From NCBI RefSeq assembly GCF_902497555.1, contig NZ_CABVGP010000003.1, positions 1 through 64,000 on the forward strand: a stretch of DNA of 64,000 bases. The letters run 5' to 3'. The position numbers and the translations under genes are program-made. Positions 17,303-26,216 of the stretch are shown here, piece after piece (position 1 is the first letter of the stretch; each line of letters starts with the position of its first letter). The notes under the pieces were generated by a model that did not search any database, had not been told where the DNA came from, and saw nothing but the letters and a program-made list of their open reading frames with translations. This DNA is from Amycolatopsis camponoti. Its GTDB lineage: Bacteria > Actinomycetota > Actinomycetes > Mycobacteriales > Pseudonocardiaceae.

Positions 17303-18076
17303 CTCCCAGTCGGCGATCGCCGCCGACCTGATCGTCCCGTCGGCGATGCTGTGCGAGATCAGGCTGTGCGCCTGGCGGAACCGCTGGCGAGCCTGCGCGA
17401 ACAGGTAGCCGTCGGCGATCACGGTCCCCGCCAGGAGCAGCGCCTTGACCCACCCGGGCGCGGACAGGTCGGCGCACACCGCCACCGCGAGGACCGGCAA
17501 CGGCAGCAGGATGGCGTCGCGGAACTCGCTTTCCCCCTTGATGCGGCTGAATTCGGCGTACAGCTCGGGCTTCGCGACGATCAGCCGCGGTGACATGTAC
17601 AGCACCTCCCGCACCGCGTCGAGGGTGCGCCGGTCGACCTCGTGCTGATCCTCGCCGCGCGGCGTCGCATCGGACGTCGTGCTGTCCTGGTGGCGCCGGT
17701 GCTCCCGGCGCATCCGGTCACGCACGCGCGAAAGGGCCCGCGAACTGAGCGGGCGGAACACCGTGAGCGGCCCGCGCGGCCGCGGATCGAGGCGTTCGGG
17801 GGTGAGCCGCCGCAGGTAGGCGACGCTCAGCTGGAAGAACACCGACTGCACCAGGGTGCCCGTCACCTCGCCGATCAGCAGGCACAGCACGCTGATCGCG
17901 GCGAGCCGGCCGCCGGTGCCGAACAGCTCCAGCAGCTCCAGTGCCGGTTTCCCCAGCAATCCCGCCGACGGCGGGTGGTAGTGGCCGATCAGCAGCCAGC
18001 CGGCGCAGAACCACATGTAGCCCGCGACCAGTGCACTGCGGACGTCCCGGAAGCCGGGCAACAGCGAGGCCAGCAC
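17276..18076 (-). CDS. Putative membrane protein
   Basis: I do not recognise a named family. The 266-residue protein has about four hydrophobic segments: near residues 16-33, 56-80, 195-210 and 213-230. Between them lies a charged cytosolic loop (RRRHQDSTTSDATPRGEDQH region). GTG start 18076 lies 4 bases after the sigma factor stop, so it is probably the last gene of the ECF42 operon. Its 3' end overlaps the HD gene. Confidence 0.65.
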   Translation of the reverse strand: MLASLLPGFRDVRSALVAGYMWFCAGWLLIGHYHPPSAGLLGKPALELLELFGTGGRLAAISVLCLLIGEVTGTLVQSVFFQLSVAYLRRLTPERLDPRPRGPLTVFRPLSSRALSRVRDRMRREHRRHQDSTTSDATPRGEDQHEVDRRTLDAVREVLYMSPRLIVAKPELYAEFSRIKGESEFRDAILLPLPVLAVAVCADLSAPGWVKALLLAGTVIADGYLFAQARQRFRQAHSLISHSIADGTIRSAAIADWESSIAPGER

Positions 18077-18080
18077 GGAG

Positions 18081-19346
18081 TCAGCGACCCACCGCCGTCG
18101 CGCGGTCCAGGAGCAACGCGCGCTCGCGGGCGTTCTCCGTCATCTCCGCCGCCCGCCTGAACTCCTTCTCCGCCTCTGCCAGCCGGCCCAGCTTCTCCAG
18201 CAGATCGCCGCGGACGCTGGGGAGCAGGTGGTAGTCCTTCAACGCCGGCTCGTCGGCTACCCCGTCCACGATCCCCAGGCCCGCCTCCGGGCCGTACGCC
18301 ATCGCCACCGCCACTCCGCGGTTCAGCTCGATCACCGGGGACGGCTGGAGCTTGCCCAGACCCTCGTACAACGCCGCGATCCGCGACCAGTCCGTCTCGT
18401 CCGCCGTCCGGGCTCTGGCGTGGCACGCCGCGATCGCCGCCTGCGCGGAATACGGGCCGTACGCGCCGTCGGCGATCTGCTCCGACAGGGTCAGGGCCGC
18501 CAGGCCGTGCTGGATCAGGAGGCGGTCCCAGCGGGCTCGGTCCTGCTCCAGCAGGAGCACCGGCTCGCCGTTCGGGCCGGTGCGGGCCTTCGAGCGCGAC
18601 GACTGCAGCTCCATCAGCGCGACCAGACCGTGGACTTCGGACTCGCCCGGGATCAGCCCGGCCAGGACGCGGCCGAGGCGCATCGCCTCCTCGCACAGCG
18701 CCGGCCGCATCCAGTCGTCGCCGCGGGTGGCCGAGTAACCCTCGTTGAAGACCAGGTAGATGACCTCGAGCACCGACGACAGCCGGGCGACGCGCTCGTC
18801 GCCCTCCGGTACCTCGAACGGCACCTTCGCTTCGGCGAGGGCCTTCTTCGCCCGCACGATCCGCTGCGCGATCGTCGATTCGCGGACCAGGAAGGCGCGC
18901 GCGATCTCGTCGGTGGTCAGCCCGCCGAGCATGCGCAGTGTCAGCGCGACGCGGGCCTGTGTGTTCAGCACCGGGTGGCAGGCGACGAACAGCAGGCGCA
19001 GCAGGTCGTCTTCGATGTGGTCGTCGAGCGCCGCGTCGAAGTCGGGCAGGACGCCCTCGCCGAGCTGCTGGTCGCGCCCGACCTCTTCGAGCTTCTCCGC
19101 GTACCGCTCGTTGCGGCGGAACTGGTCGACCGCGCGGCGCTTGGCGATGGTCATCAGCCACGCGCCGGGATTGCGGGGCACGCCGGACTCCGGCCACTGC
19201 TCCAGCGCCGCGACGAGCGCGTCCTGCGCCAGCTCCTCGGCCAGACCGACGTCACCGCGGGCCATGCGGGCCAGACCCGCGATGAGCCGCGGCGACTCGA
19301 TCCGCCAAACCGTCTCCACCGTGCTCCGGGTGTCCGCAACCGTCAC
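18081..19346 (-). CDS. ECF42-group RNA polymerase sigma factor with C-terminal TPR-like extension
   Basis: A 421-residue sigma factor. Region 2 (AEELAQDALVAALEQWPESG) and region 4 (TTDEIARAFLVRESTIAQRI) lie in the first 180 residues. A long helical C-terminus (YLVFNEGYSAT, LLLEQDRARWDRLL, AAIAACHARA, GPEAGL repeats) is the extension of ECF42 factors. No anti-sigma gene is present; members act through the extension instead. It lies downstream of two YCII/DGPF genes, the hallmark neighbours of this group. Confidence 0.93.
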   Translation of the reverse strand: MTVADTRSTVETVWRIESPRLIAGLARMARGDVGLAEELAQDALVAALEQWPESGVPRNPGAWLMTIAKRRAVDQFRRNERYAEKLEEVGRDQQLGEGVLPDFDAALDDHIEDDLLRLLFVACHPVLNTQARVALTLRMLGGLTTDEIARAFLVRESTIAQRIVRAKKALAEAKVPFEVPEGDERVARLSSVLEVIYLVFNEGYSATRGDDWMRPALCEEAMRLGRVLAGLIPGESEVHGLVALMELQSSRSKARTGPNGEPVLLLEQDRARWDRLLIQHGLAALTLSEQIADGAYGPYSAQAAIAACHARARTADETDWSRIAALYEGLGKLQPSPVIELNRGVAVAMAYGPEAGLGIVDGVADEPALKDYHLLPSVRGDLLEKLGRLAEAEKEFRRAAEMTENARERALLLDRATAVGR

Positions 19347-19385
19347 CCGGCCATCAGACAGGGTGATCCGGCGCGGTGCAACCCG

Positions 19386-19736
19386 CTATTCGCTGATCGT
19401 GCGGATCTCGATCACGCCACCCCGCTCCTCCGGATTCGGTGCCTGCCGCATCAGCTCGACGACGTCCTCGAGCGATTCGCCGTTCAGCACCCAGAACCCG
19501 GCGACCAGCTCCTTCGTCTCCGCGAACGGCCCGTCGATGACCTTCGGCTCGACATCGCCGTCGAAGACGACGCGCACGCCTTCCGCGCTCGACGTGAGGC
19601 CCTCGGCGAGCACGATCCGGCCCTCGTTCAGCAGGCGCTCGTTGAACTTCGACATCTCGGCCAGCTCCGCGGCGCCGGGCTGGTACCCGGCCGCCTCGGA
19701 CTCGGGACTGGCCTTCACCATCACCAGGAACCGCAT
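19386..19736 (-). CDS. YCII/DGPF-domain protein
   Basis: A 116-residue single-domain protein with MRFLVMVKASPE at the start and the group signature VIDGPFAETKELVAGFWVL. Proteins of this kind are the common targets and partners of ECF42 sigma factors; the reaction is unknown. Start ATG 19736 shares one base with the stop of the paralogue upstream (TGATG), so the two are coupled. The sigma factor follows 39 bases downstream. Confidence 0.9.
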   Translation of the reverse strand: MRFLVMVKASPESEAAGYQPGAAELAEMSKFNERLLNEGRIVLAEGLTSSAEGVRVVFDGDVEPKVIDGPFAETKELVAGFWVLNGESLEDVVELMRQAPNPEERGGVIEIRTISE

Positions 19737-20161
19737 CAGGCCTCCCGGGCGGCGCTCTGCGCGCGCAGACGTCCCTCCAGCTCCTCGACCTCGGGCGTCA
19801 TGTTCTCGAAGTCGGACGCCTCCGCGACGCGCCGGATCTCGACCTCGCCGGGCTCGCCGTCGGGGTTCGGCATCCGCTTGATCCACTCGATCGCTTCCTC
19901 GCGGTCGCGGACCTGCAGGATCCAGAACCCGCCGACGAGCTCCTTCGACTCGGTGAACGGGCCGTCGACGACCTTCGGGGTCTCCTTGCCGTCGAAGACG
20001 ACCCGGGCGCCTTCCGAGCTCGGCGCGAGGCCCTCGCCGGCCAGCAGGATGCCGGCCTTGACCATCTCCTCGTTGAACTTCCCCATCTCGGCCAGCAGCT
20101 CGGCGCTCGGGGCCTTGCCGTCGGTGGCCTCGTTCGTCTTGACGATCACCATGAACCGCAT
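19736..20161 (-). CDS. YCII/DGPF-domain protein
   Basis: A 141-residue paralogue of the next gene with MRFMVIVKTNE and VVDGPFTESKELVGGFWIL, plus about 25 extra acidic residues at the C-terminus. It is the first gene of the ECF42 operon, with a strong ribosome site (GAGAGGAG) before ATG 20161 and a candidate ECF42 promoter upstream. Function of the domain is not known. Confidence 0.9.
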   Translation of the reverse strand: MRFMVIVKTNEATDGKAPSAELLAEMGKFNEEMVKAGILLAGEGLAPSSEGARVVFDGKETPKVVDGPFTESKELVGGFWILQVRDREEAIEWIKRMPNPDGEPGEVEIRRVAEASDFENMTPEVEELEGRLRAQSAAREA

Positions 20162-20192
20162 CGCGGTCTCCTCTCGCTCGGTCTGCCTACGC

Positions 20193-20219
20193 GTCGAACG
20201 GCCGCGTCCCGGATCGACA
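20193..20219 (-). promoter_or_regulatory. Candidate ECF42-dependent promoter
   Basis: On the minus strand TGTCGA (20219-20214) and CGAC (20196-20193) are separated by 17 bases, 31 bases before the first YCII start. This fits the published ECF42 pattern as I recall it, TGTCGA at -35 and CGA at -10, and implies that the sigma factor drives its own operon. Confidence 0.6.
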
Positions 20220-20306
20220 GCTTCCGCCAAAAAACTTTCGCGACGGAAAACTAGCAGCTCAGGGCCGCTTCGGCGGGGCAATTCGGACAGGGGAGAATCT
20301 CCGGTC

Positions 20307-21281
20307 GTGGCGGTACTCCCCGACGACCTCTCCTCCGCGCTCGACGACGAGCTGGCCCGGCACCCCGTGCCGCGGCTGACGCAGTCCGTCGACCGGCTCA
20401 GCACGCGCTACCGCCAGGGTGACGCGGCGACCTCACCCATCCTCAGCTCCGAAGCCGACGTCGCCGCGTACGCCGGCTACCGGATGCCGGCCACCTACGC
20501 CGCCGTCCACGCTGTGCTCGCCGAGGCCGCTTCGCGCGCGCCCGGCTTCGAGCCGCGGACGCAGGTCGACGTCGGTGGCGGCACCGGCGCCGCGGTCTGG
20601 GCGGCCGCCGGCGTCTGGCCGTCGCTCGTGAAATGCACGGTCGTCGAGCAGGTCGCCGGGGCCATCGGGCTCGGCAAGCGGCTCGCCGCGGGAGCGAGGA
20701 ACGCGGCGGTCCGGGACGCCGAGTGGCGGCGCGGGCTCGTCGACCCGGCCGCGCCGTCGCCGGAAGCCGACCTCGTGACGCTGTCCTACGTCCTCGGCGA
20801 GCTGCCGGACGCCAGCCGCGCCGACGTCGTGCGCTGGCTGGCGGGGAAGGCCGGCGCGGTCGCGCTGATCGAGCCGGGCACCCCCGCGGGCTACGAGCGG
20901 ATCCGCGCCGCCCGCGCGCAGCTGGTCGAGCTGGGCCTGCACGTCGTCGCGCCGTGCCCGCACGACGACGTCTGCCCGATCGTGCCCGGCGCGGACTGGT
21001 GCCACTTCTCCGCGCGGCTGCCGCGGTCGGGGCTGCACCGGCGGCTCAAGGCGGGCACGCTCGGGTTCGAGGACGAGAAGTTCGCCTACGTCGTCGCGTC
21101 GCGGTCGGCGCCGGAGCGGCCGGACGCGCGGATCATCCGCCACCCGAAGAAGCACAAGGGCTGGGTCGCGCTCGATCTGTGCACTTCGTCGGACGGGCTC
21201 AAGCCCGGCGTGGCAGTCTCGAAGAAGCAGGGCCCGCGGTACCGCGCGGCCCGCGACGCGGAATGGGGCGACGGCTGGTGA
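20307..21281 (+). CDS. Rsm22-like small ribosomal subunit methyltransferase family protein
   Basis: A 324-residue SAM-dependent methyltransferase-fold protein. The SAM loop is VDVGGGTGAAVWAA and the Rossmann core continues to LVTLSYVLGELPD. A Cys cluster (CPHDDVCPIVPGADWCHFS) is the Fe-S-like motif of the Rsm22 family, linked to small ribosomal subunit assembly. GTG 20307 was chosen because upstream sequence is not coding-like. It overlaps the next gene by GTGA. Confidence 0.87.
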   Translation: MAVLPDDLSSALDDELARHPVPRLTQSVDRLSTRYRQGDAATSPILSSEADVAAYAGYRMPATYAAVHAVLAEAASRAPGFEPRTQVDVGGGTGAAVWAAAGVWPSLVKCTVVEQVAGAIGLGKRLAAGARNAAVRDAEWRRGLVDPAAPSPEADLVTLSYVLGELPDASRADVVRWLAGKAGAVALIEPGTPAGYERIRAARAQLVELGLHVVAPCPHDDVCPIVPGADWCHFSARLPRSGLHRRLKAGTLGFEDEKFAYVVASRSAPERPDARIIRHPKKHKGWVALDLCTSSDGLKPGVAVSKKQGPRYRAARDAEWGDGW

Positions 21282-21850
21282 AGGTGATCGCGGAGATCAG
21301 CGTGTCGGCGGACGGGATCGTCGCCGGGCCGGACACCAGCACCGAGCACCCCCTCGGCAAGGACGGCGATCTCCTGCACCAGTGGCTGTTCGAGGGAACG
21401 GACGCCGAGGCCGGCATCGGCAAGCGGCTCTTCGACGGCACGGGCGCGTTCGTCGTCGGCCGCACGATGTTCGACGTCGGCGTCGATCCCTGGGGCGACG
21501 ACGGCACCTTCAAGAAGCCCGTCTTCGTCGTCACCAACCGCCCGCACGAGCCCGTGGTGAAGGGGCCGACAACGTTCACGTTCGTCACCGACGGCCCGGA
21601 AAGCGCGCTGCGGCAGGCGAAAGCGGCGGCGGGCGAGGAGAACGTCCTGCTGATGGGCGGCGGCACGACCCTGCGTCAGTACCTGCTGGCGGGGCTGGTC
21701 GACGAGCTGCGCCTGCACGTCGTCCCGCTGCTGTTCGGCGCCGGGGTCCGCCTGTTCGACGCCGAGACCGGCGCGCACGTGAAGCTCGAGCGCACCGCCG
21801 TCGAGGAGACGCCGAACGCGACGCACCTGACCTACCGCGTCTTGAACTAG
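21278..21850 (+). CDS. Dihydrofolate reductase family protein (RibD C-terminal type)
   Basis: A 190-residue protein with the RibD-C/DHFR-like fold: VIAEISVSADGIVAGP at the start, FVVGRTMFDVG, VFVVTNR, LLMGGGTTLRQYL and the C-terminal LRLHVVPLLFGAG. Such proteins are NADPH-dependent reductases of uncertain substrate. It is coupled to the Rsm22-like gene by a GTGA overlap. Its TAG stop is shared as CTAG with the convergent gene. Confidence 0.87.
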   Translation: MKVIAEISVSADGIVAGPDTSTEHPLGKDGDLLHQWLFEGTDAEAGIGKRLFDGTGAFVVGRTMFDVGVDPWGDDGTFKKPVFVVTNRPHEPVVKGPTTFTFVTDGPESALRQAKAAAGEENVLLMGGGTTLRQYLLAGLVDELRLHVVPLLFGAGVRLFDAETGAHVKLERTAVEETPNATHLTYRVLN

Positions 21851-22683
21851 GGCATCCGCACGGTCTTCAGGAACGCGGGCAGCAGCCACGGCCGCGGCCC
21901 GCCGATCCGGACGCCGCCACCCAGTACGGCTCGCGCCTTGGAGATCCGGCCGAACATCATCGGCACCAGGACCGCCGGGTCGAACGTCAGCCGCACGTCG
22001 GCGCCGCCGTCCGGTTCCTCGAAGCGCAATTCGCCGTGCCGGAGCGCCAGCACTGCGGGTTTCGTGTGCGCCGACCGGAACTCGACCGCGATCCGGCGCG
22101 GGGACGGCGTCGCGTCGTCGAGGAGGCGGCCCATGTCGTTGCGCACCATGCCGAACAGGAACAGCTCCAGGAACAACGCCTCGTGCGCCGCCGGGATCGG
22201 CCACGGCCGCCGGATCGCGCGGGCGATGTCGAGGCCGTGCAGCAGCATCTCGTTGACCAGGTGCGCGAGCAGGCCGGCCACCGGCACGCGCGAGCCGCCC
22301 AGCCACCACACCGGTTTCTCCGGGTCCAGGTCCGCGCTGACGAGCAGCACCTCGGCGATGTCCGCGCGGAGGCGCTCGGCCAGCCGGGCGGGGTCGCGTT
22401 CCGGGTACAGCTCGAGCGCGAGCGCGTTCATCCGCGAGATCGTGTCCACGCTGGCCGTGTCGATCGGCTCTTCGAGACCCGGCAGCGGCAGCGGACCGCC
22501 GTCGCCGCGGATCATCGACGTGTACATCAGCGCGATCATCCCGACGTGCGACGCCGTTTCGGCGATCGTCCACTCCCCGAGCGACGTCACGTGCCCGTTC
22601 CCCACGCCGGCCACCAGGTCCGCGAACCGGGCACCGGTCTCCGGCAGCGCGGCGCGCACCGCCTGCCACTTCTCGAGCGTCAC
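21847..22683 (-). CDS. DinB-like/mycothiol-dependent maleylpyruvate isomerase N-terminal domain protein
   Basis: A 278-residue protein with the N-terminal four-helix DinB/MDMPI domain: WTIAETASHVGMIA with a metal-ligand His, and LLAHLVNEMLLHGLDIARAI with two further His residues. The C-terminal 90 residues form an SCP2-like domain. Actinobacteria hold many paralogues, often thiol-dependent transferases. The start is GTG 22683. Substrate unknown. Confidence 0.82.
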   Translation of the reverse strand: MTLEKWQAVRAALPETGARFADLVAGVGNGHVTSLGEWTIAETASHVGMIALMYTSMIRGDGGPLPLPGLEEPIDTASVDTISRMNALALELYPERDPARLAERLRADIAEVLLVSADLDPEKPVWWLGGSRVPVAGLLAHLVNEMLLHGLDIARAIRRPWPIPAAHEALFLELFLFGMVRNDMGRLLDDATPSPRRIAVEFRSAHTKPAVLALRHGELRFEEPDGGADVRLTFDPAVLVPMMFGRISKARAVLGGGVRIGGPRPWLLPAFLKTVRMP

Positions 22684-22746
22684 GGATTCGACGGTAGGAG
22701 GCCGGACGGCGTCCCGGGTCTCCCCAGGTGCGGTTATCTTCTGCTC

Positions 22747-24078
22747 ATGATCCGGCTCCTGCCCCGGTCGACCCGGTGGCGGGTCGCCCTCTTCGCCGCG
22801 CTCGCTTCGGCACTCGTCCTCGGCCTCGGGTCGTACTGGTTCGTGCAGGCGCTGCGCGGCGGCCTGGAAAGCTCCGCGAGCCAGCTCGCCAGCGAGAAGG
22901 CCCGAGCGGTCGGCTCGCTGCTCGACGCCGGGGTCAAGCCCGTCGACATCGCCAAGCAGCTCGACTACACCGGCTACTGGATCAGCCGCGACAAGTCGGG
23001 CGACACCGGCTGCCCGAACGACCCCGGCACCACCGGCACGACCGCCGGGAAGGCCATCGTCTACGGACCGGACTGCGTGCTGAGCCGGCCTTTCGGCGGC
23101 GGCAACACCGTCGTGTCGCAGTCCGGGACCCTCGACCAGAAGCACTTCGTCCGGGCGTCGGTGCCGATCGACCCCATCGGGCTCGAAACCGTGACCACCG
23201 CGCAGCGGATCCTCTGGGGCGGCGTGCCCGCGGCCGCACTGCTCGTCGGCGGCGTCGCCTGGTTCGCCGTGCGGCGGTCGCTGCGCGCGGTGGGCGGCCT
23301 CCGCGCCGAGGTCGACGGTGTGCGCGCGGGCGACCTCGGCCGCCGGGTGCCGGTGCCGGACTCCGGCGACGAGATCACCGAGCTCGCCGTGACGATGAAC
23401 GAGATGCTGGCCCGGCTCGACCGGTCGGTGCGGCGGCAGAGCCAGTTCACCGCGGACGCGTCGCACGAGCTGCGCACGCCGCTGGCGTCGCTGCGCACCC
23501 AGCTCGAGGTGCAGCTCGCCCACCCCGACCGGCTCGACTGGCGCCGCAGCTGCGAAAACGCCGTGCTCGACGTGACGCGGATGGAGACGCTGGCCGCGGA
23601 CCTGCTGCTGCTCAGCAAGCTGGACGCGGACCAGCCGGCCGGGACCGAGCCGGTCGCGCTGGCGGACCTGGTGGCCGCGCACGTCGCCGCGCGGGTCCCG
23701 CACGACGGCGTCGAGGTGCAGCTCGAAGCGTCTCCGGTGGTGCGCGGCCACGCCGGACGCCTGGAGCGCGTGCTGCGCAACCTCGTCGACAACGCCCAGC
23801 GCCACGCGAAGAGCCGCGTGACGATCACGCTCACCGCGTCCGGCGGCGAGAGCGTGCTGACGGTCGAAGACGACGGGCCCGGCATTCCGGCCGAGCAGCG
23901 CGAGCGCGTCTTCGACCGGTTCGTGCGGCTCGACGAGGACCGCGCCCGCGAAGACGACGGCGGTTCCGGGCTGGGCCTGGCGATCGCCGCGGAGATCGCG
24001 CGCACGCACGGCGGCACCCTCCGCGTCGCCAACAGCGAGCCCGGTGCGCGTCTAGAGCTGCGCCTTCCGCTTGCCTGA
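22747..24078 (+). CDS. Orphan membrane sensor histidine kinase
   Basis: A 443-residue kinase: membrane helix at about 12-35, a roughly 125-residue extracellular region with two Cys residues (GCPNDPG and DCVLS), a second helix (GVPAAALLVGGVAWFAV), HAMP, the HisKA box FTADASHELRTPL, and ATPase boxes RNLVDNA, EDDGPGI and GSGLGLAIA. No response regulator is adjacent, so the partner is elsewhere. The stop codon lies in a 16-base perfect palindrome (CTGAAGACGTCTTCAG, 24075-24090). Confidence 0.92.
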   Translation: MIRLLPRSTRWRVALFAALASALVLGLGSYWFVQALRGGLESSASQLASEKARAVGSLLDAGVKPVDIAKQLDYTGYWISRDKSGDTGCPNDPGTTGTTAGKAIVYGPDCVLSRPFGGGNTVVSQSGTLDQKHFVRASVPIDPIGLETVTTAQRILWGGVPAAALLVGGVAWFAVRRSLRAVGGLRAEVDGVRAGDLGRRVPVPDSGDEITELAVTMNEMLARLDRSVRRQSQFTADASHELRTPLASLRTQLEVQLAHPDRLDWRRSCENAVLDVTRMETLAADLLLLSKLDADQPAGTEPVALADLVAAHVAARVPHDGVEVQLEASPVVRGHAGRLERVLRNLVDNAQRHAKSRVTITLTASGGESVLTVEDDGPGIPAEQRERVFDRFVRLDEDRAREDDGGSGLGLAIAAEIARTHGGTLRVANSEPGARLELRLPLA

Positions 24079-24084
24079 AGACGT

Positions 24085-24112
24085 CTTCAGCTCGCTTAAG
24101 CTCCGGTTCAGC
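24085..24112 (+). promoter_or_regulatory. Three tandem CTTCAGC-like repeats, candidate OmpR-type operator
   Basis: CTTCAGC, CTTAAGC and GTTCAGC begin at 24085, 24095 and 24106, about one helical turn apart, as in sites bound by OmpR/PhoB regulators. They lie between the kinase stop and the DUF2079 start. They may be the target of the kinase's unseen partner regulator; this is inference. Confidence 0.4.
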
Positions 24113-24134
24113 ATGGTCTCAAGAGCATCCCGCC

Positions 24135-25463
24135 ATGCTGATCGACCTCGCGCCGGCTCCGGCGCGCAAGCGCGCCACCCGCACGGCCCCCTACGTCGTC
24201 GCCGCGGTCGCCTTCGCCGGGTACGCCGGCTGGTCGTCGGAACGGCTCCGGACGTTCGACGCGAGCGGGTTCGACCTCGGGATCTTCGAACAGGCGGTGC
24301 GGTCCTACGCGCACGGGCACTGGCCGGTGTCGGACCTCCTCGGCCCCGGCGCGCCGACGCTCGGCGACCACTTCCACCCGATCCTGGCGCTGCTCGCGCC
24401 GTTCTACCGGCTCTGGCCGTCCCCGGCGTGCCTGCTGGTCGCGCAGGCTTTCCTGTTCGCGCTGTCGGTCGTGCCCGTGACGCGCTGCGCGTCCCGCGTG
24501 CTGGGCGCTCGCCGGGGCGCGGTCGTGGCCGTGGGGTACGTGCTCTCGTGGGGGCTGCTTTCCGCGGTGAACTTCGACTTCCACGAGGTCTGCTTCGCCG
24601 TCCCGATGGTGGCGTTCACCGCGGAGCACCTGCTGCGCGAACGGTGGCGGGCGGCGGTGTGGTGCGCGCTGCCGCTGGTGCTGGTCAAGGAGGACCTGCC
24701 GATGACGCTCGCCGCGGTCGGCGTCGTCCTGGTGCTCAACCGGCAGCGCCGCCTCGGCTGGGCGGTCATCGGCTTCGGCGTGGCCACCACGGTTCTGCTG
24801 GTGACGGTCGTGCTGCCGGCGTTGAACCCGGCCGGCGCCTACGCGCACAGCGGCGGCTTCAACCCCTTCGGCGGGTCGATCGTCAAGGTGTCGATGCTGC
24901 TGGCCCTGGTGGCGCCGACGGCGTTCACGGCGCTGCGATCGCCGGTGCTGCTGCTGGCGGTCCCGACGCTGCTGTGGCGGCTGGTCTCGGCGAACGACCG
25001 CTACTGGGGCATGGGCTACCACTACAGCGCGGTCCTGATGCCGATCGTGTTCCTCGCGGCGGCGGACGGCGTCCGGCGCTGCGGACCGCGCTTCCGGACG
25101 CTGCTCCCGGCGTGCGCGCTGGTGGCCGGGCTGGGCTCGCTGGGATTGCAGGCGGCGCACCTGAGCGACGGCGTCTGGACGCCGTCGCAACGGGCCGGCA
25201 TCGACGCGGTGCTCGCCCGGATCCCGGACGGCGCGGACGTCCTGGCGTCGAACCGGCTGGCCCCGCGGCTGACGTCCCGCTGCACGGTGCTGTTCTTCGA
25301 CGGCGTGTCGGCGGAGCGGCCGGAGTGGGTGGCGGTGGCGAGGCCGGAGCAGTCCTGGCCGACGACGCTGGCCACGAAGGCGTTCGCGGCGGAAGAGCTG
25401 GAGAGCACGGGATACCTGCGCGTCGCGGAGACGGACTCCGTCGTGCTGCTCCACCGTGCGTAG
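24135..25463 (+). CDS. DUF2079 family membrane protein
   Basis: A 442-residue integral membrane protein with about nine hydrophobic segments and family features near the start (FDLGIFEQAVRSYAHG, GDHFHPILALLAPFYRLWPS) and later KEDLPMTL. DUF2079 proteins resemble GT-C glycosyltransferases, but the reaction is unknown. The conserved acidic residue in FDLGIFEQ would suit a GT-C catalytic loop. It follows the orphan kinase after 56 bases. Confidence 0.82.
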   Translation: MLIDLAPAPARKRATRTAPYVVAAVAFAGYAGWSSERLRTFDASGFDLGIFEQAVRSYAHGHWPVSDLLGPGAPTLGDHFHPILALLAPFYRLWPSPACLLVAQAFLFALSVVPVTRCASRVLGARRGAVVAVGYVLSWGLLSAVNFDFHEVCFAVPMVAFTAEHLLRERWRAAVWCALPLVLVKEDLPMTLAAVGVVLVLNRQRRLGWAVIGFGVATTVLLVTVVLPALNPAGAYAHSGGFNPFGGSIVKVSMLLALVAPTAFTALRSPVLLLAVPTLLWRLVSANDRYWGMGYHYSAVLMPIVFLAAADGVRRCGPRFRTLLPACALVAGLGSLGLQAAHLSDGVWTPSQRAGIDAVLARIPDGADVLASNRLAPRLTSRCTVLFFDGVSAERPEWVAVARPEQSWPTTLATKAFAAEELESTGYLRVAETDSVVLLHRA

Positions 25464-25473
25464 AAAGGCCGCA

Positions 25474-25515
25474 GCGGTAACCGGCCAGTCGGGGGGCGTG
25501 CCGGCCGGTTACCGC
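25474..25515. terminator. Bidirectional hairpin terminator
   Basis: A perfect 13-base-pair stem (GCGGTAACCGGCC with its complement) encloses a 16-base loop. It sits 10 bases after the DUF2079 stop and about 80 bases beyond the convergent DUF4232 gene. There is no T-run, as is common in actinobacteria. Confidence 0.75.
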
Positions 25516-25594
25516 CGCACCGAGAAAGAGGGAGCCCCACGCCAGGAATGACGCGTGGCTCCCCGCTTCACCCGATCGAGTGACGAAGAGATTT

Positions 25595-26197
25595 TCAGGC
25601 CGGGTCGGCCAGGATGCCGTTCACGTACGAACCCGGGTGGGTCGCCGCGTCCTGGCGGAGCACCGGCAGGTCCGACGGCCACTTCACCGTCAGCGCCGAA
25701 GTCTGGCCCGGCGGGATCGTGGTCAGCTTGGTCGGCGTCCACGACGCGCCACCCTCGGCCGGCGTGAGCACCGTGATCGTCGCCGACGCCGTCGTCCCCG
25801 CGGGGACCTCGTTGTACTTCACGCCGTTGTCGACGCGCGGCAGGTGGTACACCGGGCCGAACGTCGCGTCGTCCGGGCCGGCCAGGTCGACGCCCGGCAC
25901 GCCGTACAGGCCGCACGTGTGGTTCGTGGTGTTGCGGTAGGTCAGCGGGATGTCGAACTGGCCCGGCGCGTCGTTCTTCTCGGCCGGCTTGCCCAGCAGG
26001 ACCTCGAGGTCGGCGGTGGTGCACCGCGGCGTGCCCGCCGACGCCGGGGCCACCCCGCCACCGGACGCCCCCCGCGCCGGGGCCTGAGCCACCGGAGCCG
26101 CGGCAGCCGGAGCCGGAGCCGCCGCCGTCGAAGTCCCGCAAGCCGCCAGCGCGAAAGCCCCCGCGGCGGTCCCGATCCCCACCAAGATGCGCTTCAT
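25595..26197 (-). CDS. DUF4232 lipoprotein
   Basis: A 200-residue exported protein. The lipoprotein signal ends in the lipobox LAAC (Cys20) and is followed by an Ala/Pro-rich linker to about residue 55. The DUF4232 beta-sandwich then carries two Cys residues (CTTADLE and HTCGLYGVPGV) likely to form a disulphide. Such proteins are common in actinobacterial envelopes; the role is unknown. The gene directly upstream encodes a related protein, 19 bases apart, so they form an operon. Confidence 0.85.
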   Translation of the reverse strand: MKRILVGIGTAAGAFALAACGTSTAAAPAPAAAAPVAQAPARGASGGGVAPASAGTPRCTTADLEVLLGKPAEKNDAPGQFDIPLTYRNTTNHTCGLYGVPGVDLAGPDDATFGPVYHLPRVDNGVKYNEVPAGTTASATITVLTPAEGGASWTPTKLTTIPPGQTSALTVKWPSDLPVLRQDAATHPGSYVNGILADPA

Positions 26198-26216
26198 GTG
26201 AGTTCCCCTCCCGAAA

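Noticed and set aside
18228..20306. Long plus-strand open frame opposite the ECF42 and YCII genes
   Set aside because: Its protein is low-complexity and rich in Arg, Asp and His, as expected for the antisense of a GC-rich gene. The minus-strand genes have clear domains. Only the last part, from 20307, is a real gene.
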